Source: Marinobacter sp. AC-23
GTDB taxonomy: Bacteria > Pseudomonadota > Gammaproteobacteria > Pseudomonadales > Oleiphilaceae
Direction: 5' to 3'
Assembly (NCBI RefSeq): GCF_001858325.1
Contig: NZ_MBPP01000025.1
Span: 1-64,000 of the forward strand
Length of the DNA stretch: 64,000 bases
Below the pieces are notes generated by a model. The model saw only the letters and a list, made by a program, of their open reading frames with translations. It did not search any database and had not been told where the DNA came from. A program made the translations under genes and the position numbers. Shown piece by piece: positions 44,477-53,425 of this stretch; the stretch's first letter is position 1; every line of letters starts with the position of its first letter.

Positions 44477-46907
44477 TCATAGCTCGTAACTCATGGCCCC
44501 TTTCGGCTCCTGTATGAAGTACCCCTGGAAGTTGCGAATGCCACGCTCCCAGAACCAGGACAATGCTTTGGCGTCTTCTACGCCGGTTACCACAATTTTC
44601 TGGCTGGAGTTGAGGGCGGCTTTGAGCTGGTGCAGGAGATCCTCAAGCGTAGGTGTTTGTTGGGCGCTGGCGCCGAGTGTTGGCACCAGTTTTACGAAAT
44701 CTACAGAGCCCAGTTCCTTTAACAGCTCCGCCGGGGCGGCGGCCGCATCAACGTGCTCTATGATTAGCCCGCAGCCCATTTCCCGAACCAGGTTGGCTAT
44801 CTTTTTTGCCTTGGGCACATTTTTTAATACGGTTGGACATGACAGCGCCAAGTAGATGCGGCGATCGCCCTGATGCGAGCGTTGCGCATTGTTGTGCTGA
44901 GCAACGTGAGAAGGCGCTCCACATCTACCATGGGAGAGGACAGCTTTATGCATACTGAATGGCTGGCGGAGGCTTTGCCTTCCAGGAGCGCAAGGCTGTT
45001 TACTGCATGCTGAATCACCCAGCGATCGAGCTCGTAAAATGGGCCTCGATCGCTTTGAGGCAAACAAGGCAGGAACTGCCAAGCAGATACACTGCGTTGT
45101 CATCGCCCACCAACCGCACTTGTGCCTCAAAAACGGTGTGATCGGTTTCCATGTTGACTATGGGTTGGTAATAAAGCTTGAATGCCTGCTCTGCTACCAA
45201 TTCTTTTATGCGGTCGTCCAATTTGGATTCAGGTGACCGTTCGGGCGCCTGTTGCCATACCAGGCTGTTGCTGCCGGATTGCATGGCCTTGTGACAGGCT
45301 TTTTCCACCTCGATCAGCGCTTTGTCTTCATCCACGGTATGGTTCAGGGTCAGCGCGCCCAGGCTCAGCGTGACTGGGTCGGGGGCATTTTCCAAAGCCC
45401 AGGCGGCGTTGTTCAAGGTGTGATGAAAGTGTTCGAGACAGGTTTTTCCGTCATCAGCGGCAGGCGTTGTTATCCGAAACAGGAAGCTGCCGCCTCCAAG
45501 GGCGCAGCCCGAATCCCCAGCGGCGAGTTGTTCCGCGAAATGTTTTTCCATACGAGCGTTCAGCTTCGCCATGGCACGGGCACCATGTTGGGCCCGGAGA
45601 TACGCCTGTCGGTCTACGTTTGCCTGTATTAGATAGTGAATCTGGTCTTCCTGATCGCTTTCTACTCGGGCCAACACATCCACGAGTTCGGTCAAAAAGT
45701 AGTCGTGGTTCTGCAGGCTACGGGATTCCTTGCGTTGGCTGACCAGGTTGATGCGCGCCGCAATAAGTTTGGCGTTCGTCAGGTGACGGTGCAGCGAGCT
45801 TAGGAACAGTTCATTGTCTAGCGGCTTCTGGAAGAAATCGTTGCCGGCAATACTGTGCTGTTCGAGCAGTTCCCGGCTCTTGGGTGACGCCGATACGAAA
45901 AGAATCGGGATGGTCATATAGTTAGCATCCTGCCTGAGCACCTTAGCTAACTCCATGCCTTGGCAACCGGGCATGTCGTGATCCAGCACGATGACATCCG
46001 GCTGAAACTTTCCGATGCGTTCCAAAACGCGCACCGGTTGGCTCAAGCCTTCTACCTCATAGCCTTCCTCGCTGAGCATGGCGTTGTAGTAGGCGAGAAG
46101 ATCGGTATCGTCATCCACCCAAAGCACCCTTGGCTTTGCCGAGGGGGCGCTCTCCAGTAATTGGTGGATACGCTTTTCGAGTATGCCCATGTCGATGGGT
46201 TTGGTCAGGTAGATATCTGCGCCAGCCCGGAGCGCCCGCATGCGGGCGACCATATCGCTCCTGGCGGACATCATAATCACCGGAGTATTGGTGCCTGACT
46301 GGCACTTCATGCTCTCCAGCCAACCGATACCTTCCAGGGCGCCTTGGGGGAAACTGATGTCCAGAAGAATCAGCTGATAAACATGGCCGTCGGTTCGCTG
46401 GCTGTAGGTGTCTGGATCTTTGAACGTTTCAGCGGAATAACCTTGTTGTTCCAGCCAGTTCTTGAGGTGGGCGGCCTGGCTTTCATCGTCTTCAATAACA
46501 GCGATTCGGTACGCTTGACGCTTCCTTACATCGGCTTTTGACACGAAGGCGGCTATCTCCGTGTTAAGGGAGGCACGCGAGGCCTCCTCAATGGCGCCTT
46601 CGAGCGCTTTGAGTGAGTTTTCGATTTGCTGGCGCTCTGTGGAGGTGGCATCAGATTTTGCCAGTAGCGCCTGTAGCTGATCTTCAAGTATTCGCGCTGT
46701 GTTGCTGATCTCAGGAAATTGAAAGGTGGCGCCACTTCCGGTCAGCTTGTGGGCGCCTTGGTGCATGAATTCCAGCGCCTTTGGGTTCCAGCTGACGTGC
46801 ACGAGCCGGTTCCATGAGTCTCTGAGTTCGCCCATGCGATCGGGTAAGCCTGCGATATACCTGCTTCTGAGTTCTTGGAGCTTTCGCCCAGGGCTGGCTT
46901 CCGCCAT
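44477..46907 (-). CDS. Hpt-REC-REC-GGDEF-EAL signalling protein, degenerate and frame-broken
   Basis: The repaired length is 810 residues. The order is an Hpt-like helical domain (HQGAHKLTGSGATFQF near 50, phosphorylatable His) and a first receiver near 134-250 (VIEDDES, LLDISFP, LTKPID). A second receiver lies near 256-375 (WVDDDTD, VLDHDMPG, FQKPLD), then a GGDEF-type domain near 410-560 whose motif is LGGGSFLF, so it is not a cyclase. Last comes an EAL-like domain (YYQPIVN, VFEAQVRLV). One base is missing near 45063 and one near 44867. After repair the EAL part continues ELDRWVIQHAVNSLA and ends RNFQGYFIQEPKGAMSYEL. Key metal ligands of EAL enzymes are mostly absent. It may act as a c-di-GMP receptor or scaffold like FimX (inference). 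Confidence 0.8.
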
Positions 46908-47078
46908 TGCTGCACCTCTTGTATCTTGAGTTGCTCCTTGGGCTGTCTGGGAAATTATTGAATGGCCGCATTTGCCCGACAGGAGACTGTGAAGCGTATC
47001 TCAAATTTGCCTTATTAGTTACCCCAGGCGACAATCCTGCTCGCCTCCTGAACAATACCGCGCTATCCCGAAGAAAAT

Positions 47079-47095
47079 GGGACAGACCTATTCTT
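47079..47095 (+). repeat. Dispersed GGGACAGA motif, copy 2
   Basis: GGGACAGACCTATTCTT, preceded by GAAAAT, matches 14 of 17 bases of 11143-11159. It lies in a non-coding stretch upstream of the Hpt-REC gene. See the finding on this motif. Confidence 0.45.
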
Positions 47096-47274
47096 GCGCA
47101 TAAATATCCCTTTCCAGGCAAGTGTCGAAACGTCGATGGAGAAGCTCAAGTTATTTCTCACGATGTCGATATTTTGTTGACACAAAGACGATTTCAACAC
47201 TTAATCGAATCGGGACGTTATCTATATGTCGCTTTATTATATAGTTATTCACTAATAACAATGGAGACTCTTCC

Positions 47275-47568
47275 GTGAAGCTCAACCTGTCCTAGCGTCA
47301 GAAGTTTCTGATGCTCATTATCGGAACATTCACTGAGCTGACAAAAGCACACGGCGCTTCATGTCGAACCAGCATTGGCGTCTCTGCTGAGCGATCCAGC
47401 TAGCGACCTGCTTCATTGAGCCGGCGCAGCCTGAATGAAAGCGAGTGTGGCACCAATCAAATCCTCAGCTGTAGCGTGATCTCGGTCACCCGGCCACAGG
47501 TGGTCCTTGAAGGCTCCACTAACCTGGCTTTCATGGGGGTGTTGGAGAAACTGCGCGTACGCCGCTAA
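47275..47568 (+). pseudogene. Relic of a membrane protein gene start
   Basis: GTG at 47275, seven bases after GGAG, opens VKLNLS. An in-frame TAG follows, then RQKFLMLIIGTFTEL, which looks like the first membrane helix of a chemotaxis or sensor protein. The homology-like pattern fades after about 25 codons. Near the end another frame reads VTRPQVVLEGSTNLAFMGVLEKLRVRR and stops at 47568, and I cannot assign it. I read the region as remains of one or more deleted genes. Confidence 0.35.
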
Positions 47569-47595
47569 GGCGCACACTCAGAGCATTTCAGTTTT

Positions 47596-47648
47596 GAATT
47601 ACAGCCTATCGTTCTGCGCGGCTAGCACCGAACGATAGGCTGTAATTC
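47596..47648. repeat. Perfect 19-bp inverted repeat over the CMD gene end
   Basis: GAATTACAGCCTATCGTTC at 47596-47614 is exactly repeated inverted at 47630-47648, around a 15-base loop. The arms include both the stop codon and the ITAYR codons of the CMD-family gene. No T-run follows on either strand, so it is not a standard terminator. Confidence 0.8.
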
Positions 47649-48006
47649 CATTCATGCAAGCAGGAACACCCGCATAGACGGCCATTTGAATAACGATTTC
47701 GAGTAACTCCTCTTTGCTTACGCCTACATTCAACGCGCCACGCATATGAAACTCTAGTTGCTCATGTGCGGTTCCCATGGCAGTAAGCGCCGCAACTGTG
47801 AGCATTTCGCGCGTTTTTAGTTTTAGCCCTGGCCTTCCTATTACATCCGCAAAAGCATAATCCGTGATGAGTTTGGGCAGATCTGCATCTAATTCAGCAA
47901 GCCGACTTGTTACGCGGTCACCAGCTCCTGCCTCAAGGCGATCCATAATCTCTTTGCCTTTAGCGGTTTTCTCATTTAAAGCTGTCTCGTCCAGATGCCC
48001 ACTCAT
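47599..48006 (-). CDS. Carboxymuconolactone decarboxylase (CMD) family protein
   Basis: The protein has 135 residues from the ATG at 48006 (MSGHLDETALNEKTAKG), which has AAGGAAT upstream and overlaps the MFS stop by ATGA. The CMD core shows YAFADVIGRPGLKLKTREMLTVAALTAMGTAHEQLEFHMRGALNVGVSKEELLEIVIQMAVYAGVP near 50-115. There is no C-x-x-C, so it is not an AhpD-type peroxidase. CMD members act on lactone intermediates or as redox proteins. This one's substrate is unknown. The last nine codons lie in a perfect 19-bp inverted repeat, so the true C-terminus may have been altered. Confidence 0.87.
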   Translation of the reverse strand: MSGHLDETALNEKTAKGKEIMDRLEAGAGDRVTSRLAELDADLPKLITDYAFADVIGRPGLKLKTREMLTVAALTAMGTAHEQLEFHMRGALNVGVSKEELLEIVIQMAVYAGVPACMNGITAYRSVLAAQNDRL

Positions 48007-49201
48007 AGTGTATTCCTTGCCGGTGCATTGCAAAGTGAAACAAGACCAATACTGATCATACCGCCAACGCCAGCCAGACCGAGTAAGCCCATGGGGCCGG
48101 TATGACCTAGGACCCAGGAGCCCAATATGGCACCGCTACCAATTGCCGCGTTAAAGATTGACACATATATGGCAGAGGCCGGCATGGCCGCATTTTCGGC
48201 AATCTTTAGAATCCAGGTTTGAAAGCCTACAAAGATGATGGCGATCGCCATACCCCAGAGCGCCACCAGAGCCATCAAGAGCCCAATCGCGAGGCTTTCA
48301 CCAAATGTCGCCAGGCAGATGAGAGTCGCGCTCATTGTCGCCATCGCTAAAATCAAGGTGGTTTTAAGATTTTTGTCCAGATAGACCGCTGTTACAACGT
48401 TACCAGCTATCCCTGCTGCACCGAAACTGAACAGCAAGGTAGCTACCATTGAGCCGGATACGCCCGCAGTGTTTGATAGGAATGGTTCAATATAGGTGAA
48501 AGCGGTGAAATGCGAGGTAACGACAAGGGCTGTGGCCAGGTATATAGCTTTTAGATCGTTCCTGCGCAATACCTCGGCTAGAGCTTTGCGACCGACAGGA
48601 GCCTCCGCTTTTACGTGCGGAACCAAAACAATCATGGCCAAAGCTGTGGCAAAGCATAAAATTGCAATGGCACCGAAGGAAAAGCGCCACCCATCTGATT
48701 GACCAATTAGTGTGGCTAGGGGCACGCCGAGAACGCTGGCTGCAGACACGCCTCCGAACACTATTGAAGTTGCCAGCCAATCTGCCGGGCAGGTGCAATT
48801 TGAGCAGCCAAAGCACCAATCATTGCCCAGAAGAGGCCGTGAAATACTGCTCCAATAGCGCGAGCTCCTAGTAGCATCGAAAACTCATTGGAAGCCATAG
48901 CCACGCCGTTGGAGATGGCCAGCCCCAGCATAAGTCCAATCATTAGAGGTTTGCGGGGGATTTTCCCGAGCCATATTGTGGACAGAAGCGCACTTAGCGC
49001 TCCGATCCAGGCATAGGCGGTTACAGTAAGACCAATGGCTGCTTCTGAGCGGCCCAGATCACCAGCGATCAGTGATAGAAGGCCTATTGGTGCCAACTCC
49101 GTTGAGACAATTGAAAACGCGCCAATGCCTAATACGATGATAGCCAGCCAGGTGCGCGTGAGTCCGGGCTCTGGGCAAGATGTACTAAGGGGGTGAGTCA
49201 T
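48003..49201 (-). CDS. MFS transporter (AraJ/SotB-like), frame-broken
   Basis: This 12-helix drug/sugar efflux-type permease has 399 residues after repair. It starts at 49201 (MTHPLSTSCPEPGLTRTWLAIIVLGIGAFSIVSTELAPIGLL) after AAGGAG. The early segment FSIVSTELAPIGLLSLIAGDLGRSEAAIGLTVTAYA matches the arabinose-efflux group. One base is missing near 48775, where QIGWQLQ stops. The repaired reading continues LATSIVFGGVSAASVLGVPLATLIGQSDGWR. The stop overlaps the CMD gene start. Regulation by the LysR gene at 50070 is plausible from gene order. Confidence 0.9.
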
Positions 49202-49230
49202 AAGCTACTCCTTTTAGTGCAAGGGGAAAG

Positions 49231-49634
49231 TTAAGTGGCTAGCTGGGCCCAACCGCGCTGCCGGCTGATCTGAAGAAGTTCCGGGTGCGAGCCTACGGTG
49301 ACTGGGTTGCCTACTGCTTCAAGCATGGCAGATCTGAAATGTCATCGCCATAAGCAAAACAATCGGCTGATTTCGTATGATGAATAGCTAAGAACTGTTT
49401 GACCGCTGTTGCCTTCCCTTCCCCGATGGTTTGTGGCGAGCCAATTTCACCAGTGAGACACCTGCGCGCATTAACGATTAATTTTGTACATAAGATGTTT
49501 GATACTTTAAGGTCACGAGCGATTGGCTTAAGCAAAGGCAGCATTGAGCCTGAGACTAGTACGGGTTGCACTCCCTCAAGACGGTGTGTCTCCAGCCTGC
49601 GCTTCAACATATTGCAGAAGTTCTCGGTGGACAT
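49231..49634 (-). pseudogene. 5'-truncated HAD phosphatase gene (SerB-like C-terminal half)
   Basis: The reverse strand encodes LKRRLETHRLEGVQPVLVSGSMLPLLKPIARDLKVSNILCT, then GEGKATAVKQFL and CFAYGDDISDLP. These are motifs II-IV of SerB-type HAD phosphatases. One base is missing near 49322, after which it reads MLEAVGNPVTVGSHPELLQISRQRGWAQLAT and stops at 49231. Motif I (D-x-D-x-T), which carries the nucleophile, is absent. The 5' end runs into the reading frame of the small upstream gene, with a 59-base overlap in a different frame. Without motif I the product cannot be an active phosphatase. Confidence 0.6.
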
Positions 49635-49857
49635 CGCCTGTCATGAATTCAGAAAATTGATTCCAGTCGTTATCCAGTTCATTGGCATGAGCCGAAAAAT
49701 CTTCGAGATTCTTGTAAGCTCTGAGTTGTAGTATTTCTTGCTGGTCTATATCGATTAGGTAACGAGTTCTGACGTCATCAACGAGAAGATCTCGAACAGA
49801 TGTCATCATGCTGGGGTCGATTGGAAATCGTGAGGTTAGGACAATATATGCAGCCAT
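49576..49857 (-). CDS. Small 93-residue protein, possibly ABM-like
   Basis: The ATG at 49857 (MAAYIVLTSRFPIDPSMMTSVRDLLVDDV) has GGAG upstream. The sequence alternates strands and helices in a way that recalls the ferredoxin-like fold of antibiotic-biosynthesis monooxygenase (ABM) proteins (ILQLRAYKNLEDFSAHANELDNDWNQFSEFM). This is a weak assignment. It is divergent from the LysR gene with a 212-base gap, so it may be a LysR target. The last codons overlap the HAD remnant, and the C-terminal dozen residues may be a fusion product of the deletion that removed the HAD start. Confidence 0.5.
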   Translation of the reverse strand: MAAYIVLTSRFPIDPSMMTSVRDLLVDDVRTRYLIDIDQQEILQLRAYKNLEDFSAHANELDNDWNQFSEFMTGDVHRELLQYVEAQAGDTPS

Positions 49858-50069
49858 GTAGTGTCTCCGTTGGTAAGTTTGGTAACCGATGTCGCAATGC
49901 AATAATAGATAGGTATTCTTTGCTCACAGAAGTGTGTATTTTGAATTACCCTTATTGCATCACGGACGGGAATGCCGTGTGACACATGAGAGTTACGACT
50001 CTCTCTAATCGACACTCGTGTTATTACCAGCTCGGAAGGAACCTGCTCTTGTCGATTCTCTCTGGGCGA

Positions 50070-50971
50070 ATGCCCACCATTAAACAGCTACAGTGTTTTG
50101 TCTCAGTCGCTCAGGAATTGAACTTTCGTCGTGCGGCGGAACGTTTGAACATGTCTCAGCCACCGCTATCTCGGCAAATCAAAAGCTAGAGGGGTTGCTG
50201 CGAATCAAACTGTTTGAGCGTGATACCCATAGCGTAAGCCTTACTTCGGCTGGCGAAGCATTTGAGCAAGAAGCGCATGCCATACTCACCATGCTTGACG
50301 CGGCACTCGTTTCTTTACGTCTCGAAGAAGGCGTTGACGAAGCCGATGTTCGATTAGGCCTAACCAGTGTGATCGATTTCAGTCTCGTGCCAGGAATTCA
50401 GGGCGTTCTTGGCGATCCGGTTTTACCGGTGCAAATTCGTATTGAACATGCTTACTCAAAGCACCTACTTGAGCGATTACGAAGCGGCCAAGTCGACCTT
50501 GTGGTTGTAGGGAATATCCCTGCGCAGAGCGGGGAGTTCAAAGTGCAGCAAGTCGCACAAGACCCGTTGATGGTTGCTTTACCAGAAGGGCATAGCGCGG
50601 CTTTTAAAGAACAGGTATCGTTTGATGATCTAAAAGATACTCTTCTGTTCTGGTTTCCACGAAAAGATAACCCGGTATTTTATGATCGCTGTGAGAGGGT
50701 TTTCATTGATTTCAGGTACGAACCGCTACGCAAGCCCGAGCCAAATGAGCATATGATGCTGCTATCAAAGATTGCTGCTGGAGAAGGAATGGCCTTTTTC
50801 CCTGCATCCATGCGAGCGGCAAGTCGGCTTGGCGTAGTCTATCGACCGTTCATTCCCGAGATCAGCAACCGATTGACTATATCACTCCAAATCGTATGGC
50901 GCTCGAGCGAGACACGTGCAGAGGTTCTCCGAACGGTCGACAGCCTGCAACAGGCTGCCGAAGTGGTTTAG
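50070..50971 (+). CDS. LysR-family transcriptional regulator, frame-broken
   Basis: The repaired length is 300 residues. The start at 50070 is [37 protein letters not shown], the winged helix-turn-helix of LysR proteins. The frame stops at 50187-50189. Adding an A to the A4 run at 50181-50184 gives [28 protein letters not shown], the normal continuation. The effector domain includes [16 protein letters not shown] and [12 protein letters not shown]. It is flanked by an AKR gene (convergent) and divergent from the small gene, MFS and CMD genes, its likely targets. The co-inducer is unknown. Confidence 0.9.
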
Positions 50972-50994
50972 TGTTTCGGCGCTAGCAGGCTACC

Positions 50995-52022
50995 TTAGAC
51001 ATTTACTCCCTTCATACCTTCCCATGTGTATCGAGCGCCGTGCGCAGCATTGATGGGTAAGGACGCTTCTATGTCGGCCAGATCGAGGGCGGTCAGCTTC
51101 AGGTCAATCGCGCCCAGATTCTCTTGAAGGTACTGTGAGCGTCGAGTTCCGGGAATTGGAACGATGCTTTTGTCTTGTGCCAAAAGCCACGCGAGAGCAA
51201 CCTGGGCGGGTGTGGCTCCATGACGGCCTGCCACCTGGCGCACCTTGTTCAGAAGGTCAAGATTGTGTTTCAAGTTCTCTCCTTGAAAGCGCGGATTATT
51301 GCGCCGAAAGTCATTCTCGCTAGTGCCGTGGTCGATGTGATGCGCCCAGTCAGGAACCCTCTACCTAAAGGCGAATACGCTACGATACCGATGCCCAGTT
51401 CACGTGCTTTGGGTAGGGTTTCGAGCTCAATGTCACGGGTCCAAAGGGAATACTCAGTTTGCAGGGCTGCGATGGGGTGTACACGATGCGCCTTTTCCAA
51501 CGTTAGCGCAGAAACTTCGCACAGACCTACATGATTGATTTTACCTTCGTTGACCAGCTCTCTCAGGCACTCCATGGTCTCACCGATATCCGCTTTTGGA
51601 TCAACTCGATGAATGTAGTAAAGATCGATGCATTCCACACCTAGTCGCTTGAGCGACGCTTCGCAACAGGCGCGGATATATTCTGGCCGATTATTGATCG
51701 ATCGGTCATACTCGTTACCTTGTCTGTCAATGCCACACTTCGTTGCAATCTTGAGCCTGTTGTTTTCCCCCTTACCATGGCGTGTTTTGAAAAACTCCCC
51801 GATCAGCTTTTCGTTGTGGCCATTTCCATACATATCGGCTGTATCAATCATTGTGATGCCGCTATCTGCCACCAATGACAGCATATTGAGAGATTCCGTA
51901 TCGTTCGAAGGGCCATAGAACTCACTAATGCCCATGGCGCCATAGCCAAGTGCAGATACCTTCAGGTTGTCGCCCAGGCTGCGCTGAGGTAGCGTTAGAG
52001 GTACTCGTTTATCGTCGGTCAT
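50995..52022 (-). CDS. Aldo/keto reductase, frame-broken
   Basis: This NADPH-dependent TIM-barrel oxidoreductase has 342 residues after repair. The ATG at 52022 (MTDDKRVPLTLPQRSLGDNLKVSALGYGAMGISEFYG) has AAAGGAGA. The catalytic tetrad is visible: Asp in MIDTADMYGNG near 60, Tyr near 65, Lys in IATKCG near 92 and His in DLYYIHRVDP near 135. One base is missing near 51318, where the frame changes. The repaired segment reads ENDFRRNNPRFQGENLKHNLDLLNKV and leads to ATPAQVALAWLLAQ and IPGTRRSQYLQENLGA. It resembles the YajO/pyridoxal or auxin-induced-like AKR groups. The substrate is unknown. Confidence 0.91.
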
Positions 52023-52168
52023 GGTGATCTCCTTTGGAACATTATTTCCGTTATTACCCACGTGGGAAGCGTGACGCTAAGAGGTTTTTTGGGGAATATC
52101 ATTTCGAGTAATACAAATTTGGTATCACAATAAAGATCATCCAACTATGCGGCGGGAGAATGAGTGCT

Positions 52169-53323
52169 ATGAGTGCGGGAATTCTGAGCGGTTATATGAA
52201 GCCTTGTAGCTCAACGGTACCGTCGCTTTCCCCCTACGCCGCTTATCAGCAGGCACTGGCCTCAGGCTTTAAAGACGACCCCGCGCAACACCAGGCGGCC
52301 ATGTGTTTGCAGCGATGCTATGAGCAGTTGCAGGCTGGGGATCCGAGCACCCAAGGCGTTTATCTTTGGGGGCCCGTAGGGCGGGGTAAAACCTGGTTGA
52401 TGAATCGTTTCTACCAAGCTTTAACCGTGCCGGCACGGAGGCAGCACTTCCATCATTTTATGCGCTGGGTACACCGGCGCTTGTTTCAGTTAACCGGGCA
52501 GGAACATCCACTTAGCCTACTTGCACAAGAACTGGCTGCTGAGGCGCGGGTGCTATGCTTGGATGAACTGTTCGTGAGTGATATCGGCGACGCAGTGCTG
52601 TTAGGTGGTTTATTTCAGCAACTGTTTGCCAACGGCCTGGTGCTGGTGAGTACTTCTAATCAGACGCCGGATGATTTGTACGAGGGCGGCTTTAACCGTG
52701 AGCGCCTGCTGCCAGCTATTGCAGCCATCAAACAGCACATGCAGGTGGTAAGTTTGGATGGTGGCCAGGATCACCGGCTACATCCTGGGGAGCGCCTGCA
52801 ACGTTATTGGGTGAGTGAACCGCAAGCTCTGGAAGCCGCATTTACCGAACTGCTCAGTGACAGTGAGCCAGCTGACAGCGAGCCCTTGCTGCTTGGACAT
52901 CGTGAAATCAAGGTAGTGAAGCGTAGCCAGAAGGCATTGTGGTGTCGCTACGATGACCTATGTGAGCAAAAGCTGGCGGCGCAGGACTTTATCGAGCTGT
53001 GTGACCGTTTCTCTCATGTGTTTTTGAGCGAGGTGCCCCAGCTCACGGGTGGCGGCCAGCAAACTGCTATTGCACGTGGCACCGAAGATGGCGTAACACA
53101 GGTGGCCGCAGGGGATCGACAGTTGCAGGCGCTGTCTCATCAGGATGACGGTGTACGCCGGTTTATTGCGTTGGTGGATGAATGTTACGACCGCGGCATC
53201 CCGCTTTACCTGGGTGCGGCAGTGCCCTTGAACGAGCTATACAGCACGGGGGCTCTCGCTTTCCCGTTTCGCCGCACGTTGAGCCGCTTGCAGGAAATGC
53301 AGTTACAACGTTTTGGGCGATGA
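52169..53323 (+). CDS. zapE: Cell division ATPase ZapE (AFG1 family)
   Basis: ZapE is an AFG1-like AAA ATPase that associates with the Z-ring in E. coli. The protein has about 384 residues. Walker A is GPVGRGKTW and Walker B VLCLDELFV. STSNQTPDDLYEGGFNRERLLPAI is the sensor region, and FCDL-like ELCDRFSHVFLSEVP near 270-285 is typical of the family. The ATG at 52169 is preferred because GGGAG lies about 11 bases upstream. An ATG at 52160 is too close to it. The C-terminus (YSTGALAFPFRRTLSRLQEMQ) is the conserved AFG1 end. The polyamine-type operon follows after 102 bases. Confidence 0.9.
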   Translation: MSAGILSGYMKPCSSTVPSLSPYAAYQQALASGFKDDPAQHQAAMCLQRCYEQLQAGDPSTQGVYLWGPVGRGKTWLMNRFYQALTVPARRQHFHHFMRWVHRRLFQLTGQEHPLSLLAQELAAEARVLCLDELFVSDIGDAVLLGGLFQQLFANGLVLVSTSNQTPDDLYEGGFNRERLLPAIAAIKQHMQVVSLDGGQDHRLHPGERLQRYWVSEPQALEAAFTELLSDSEPADSEPLLLGHREIKVVKRSQKALWCRYDDLCEQKLAAQDFIELCDRFSHVFLSEVPQLTGGGQQTAIARGTEDGVTQVAAGDRQLQALSHQDDGVRRFIALVDECYDRGIPLYLGAAVPLNELYSTGALAFPFRRTLSRLQEMQLQRFGR

Positions 53324-53425
53324 ACACTGCAAGTCAGTGCCTTGTCAAAAACCTGTAACACACTACATTTAAGGTCACGAGTTCTTCGAGTTTGTTTCTT
53401 CTCGCACACAAGGACGAGCCATACC

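Larger units (their letters stand above)
46908..47595. other. Long intergenic region with relic DNA
   Basis: These 688 bases hold no convincing intact gene. An AT-rich part at 47160-47280 contains TTGACA at 47177-47182 with a weak TTAATC 18 bases on, a possible promoter for the relic that follows. The left part should include the promoter of the Hpt-REC-REC gene on the reverse strand, but I cannot pick it out. The right part is the relic at 47275-47568. Confidence 0.4.

Noticed and set aside
46907..47278. A 123-residue + strand frame
   Set aside because: No ribosome site, no homology pattern, and composition like non-coding DNA. It spans the GGGACAGA word.
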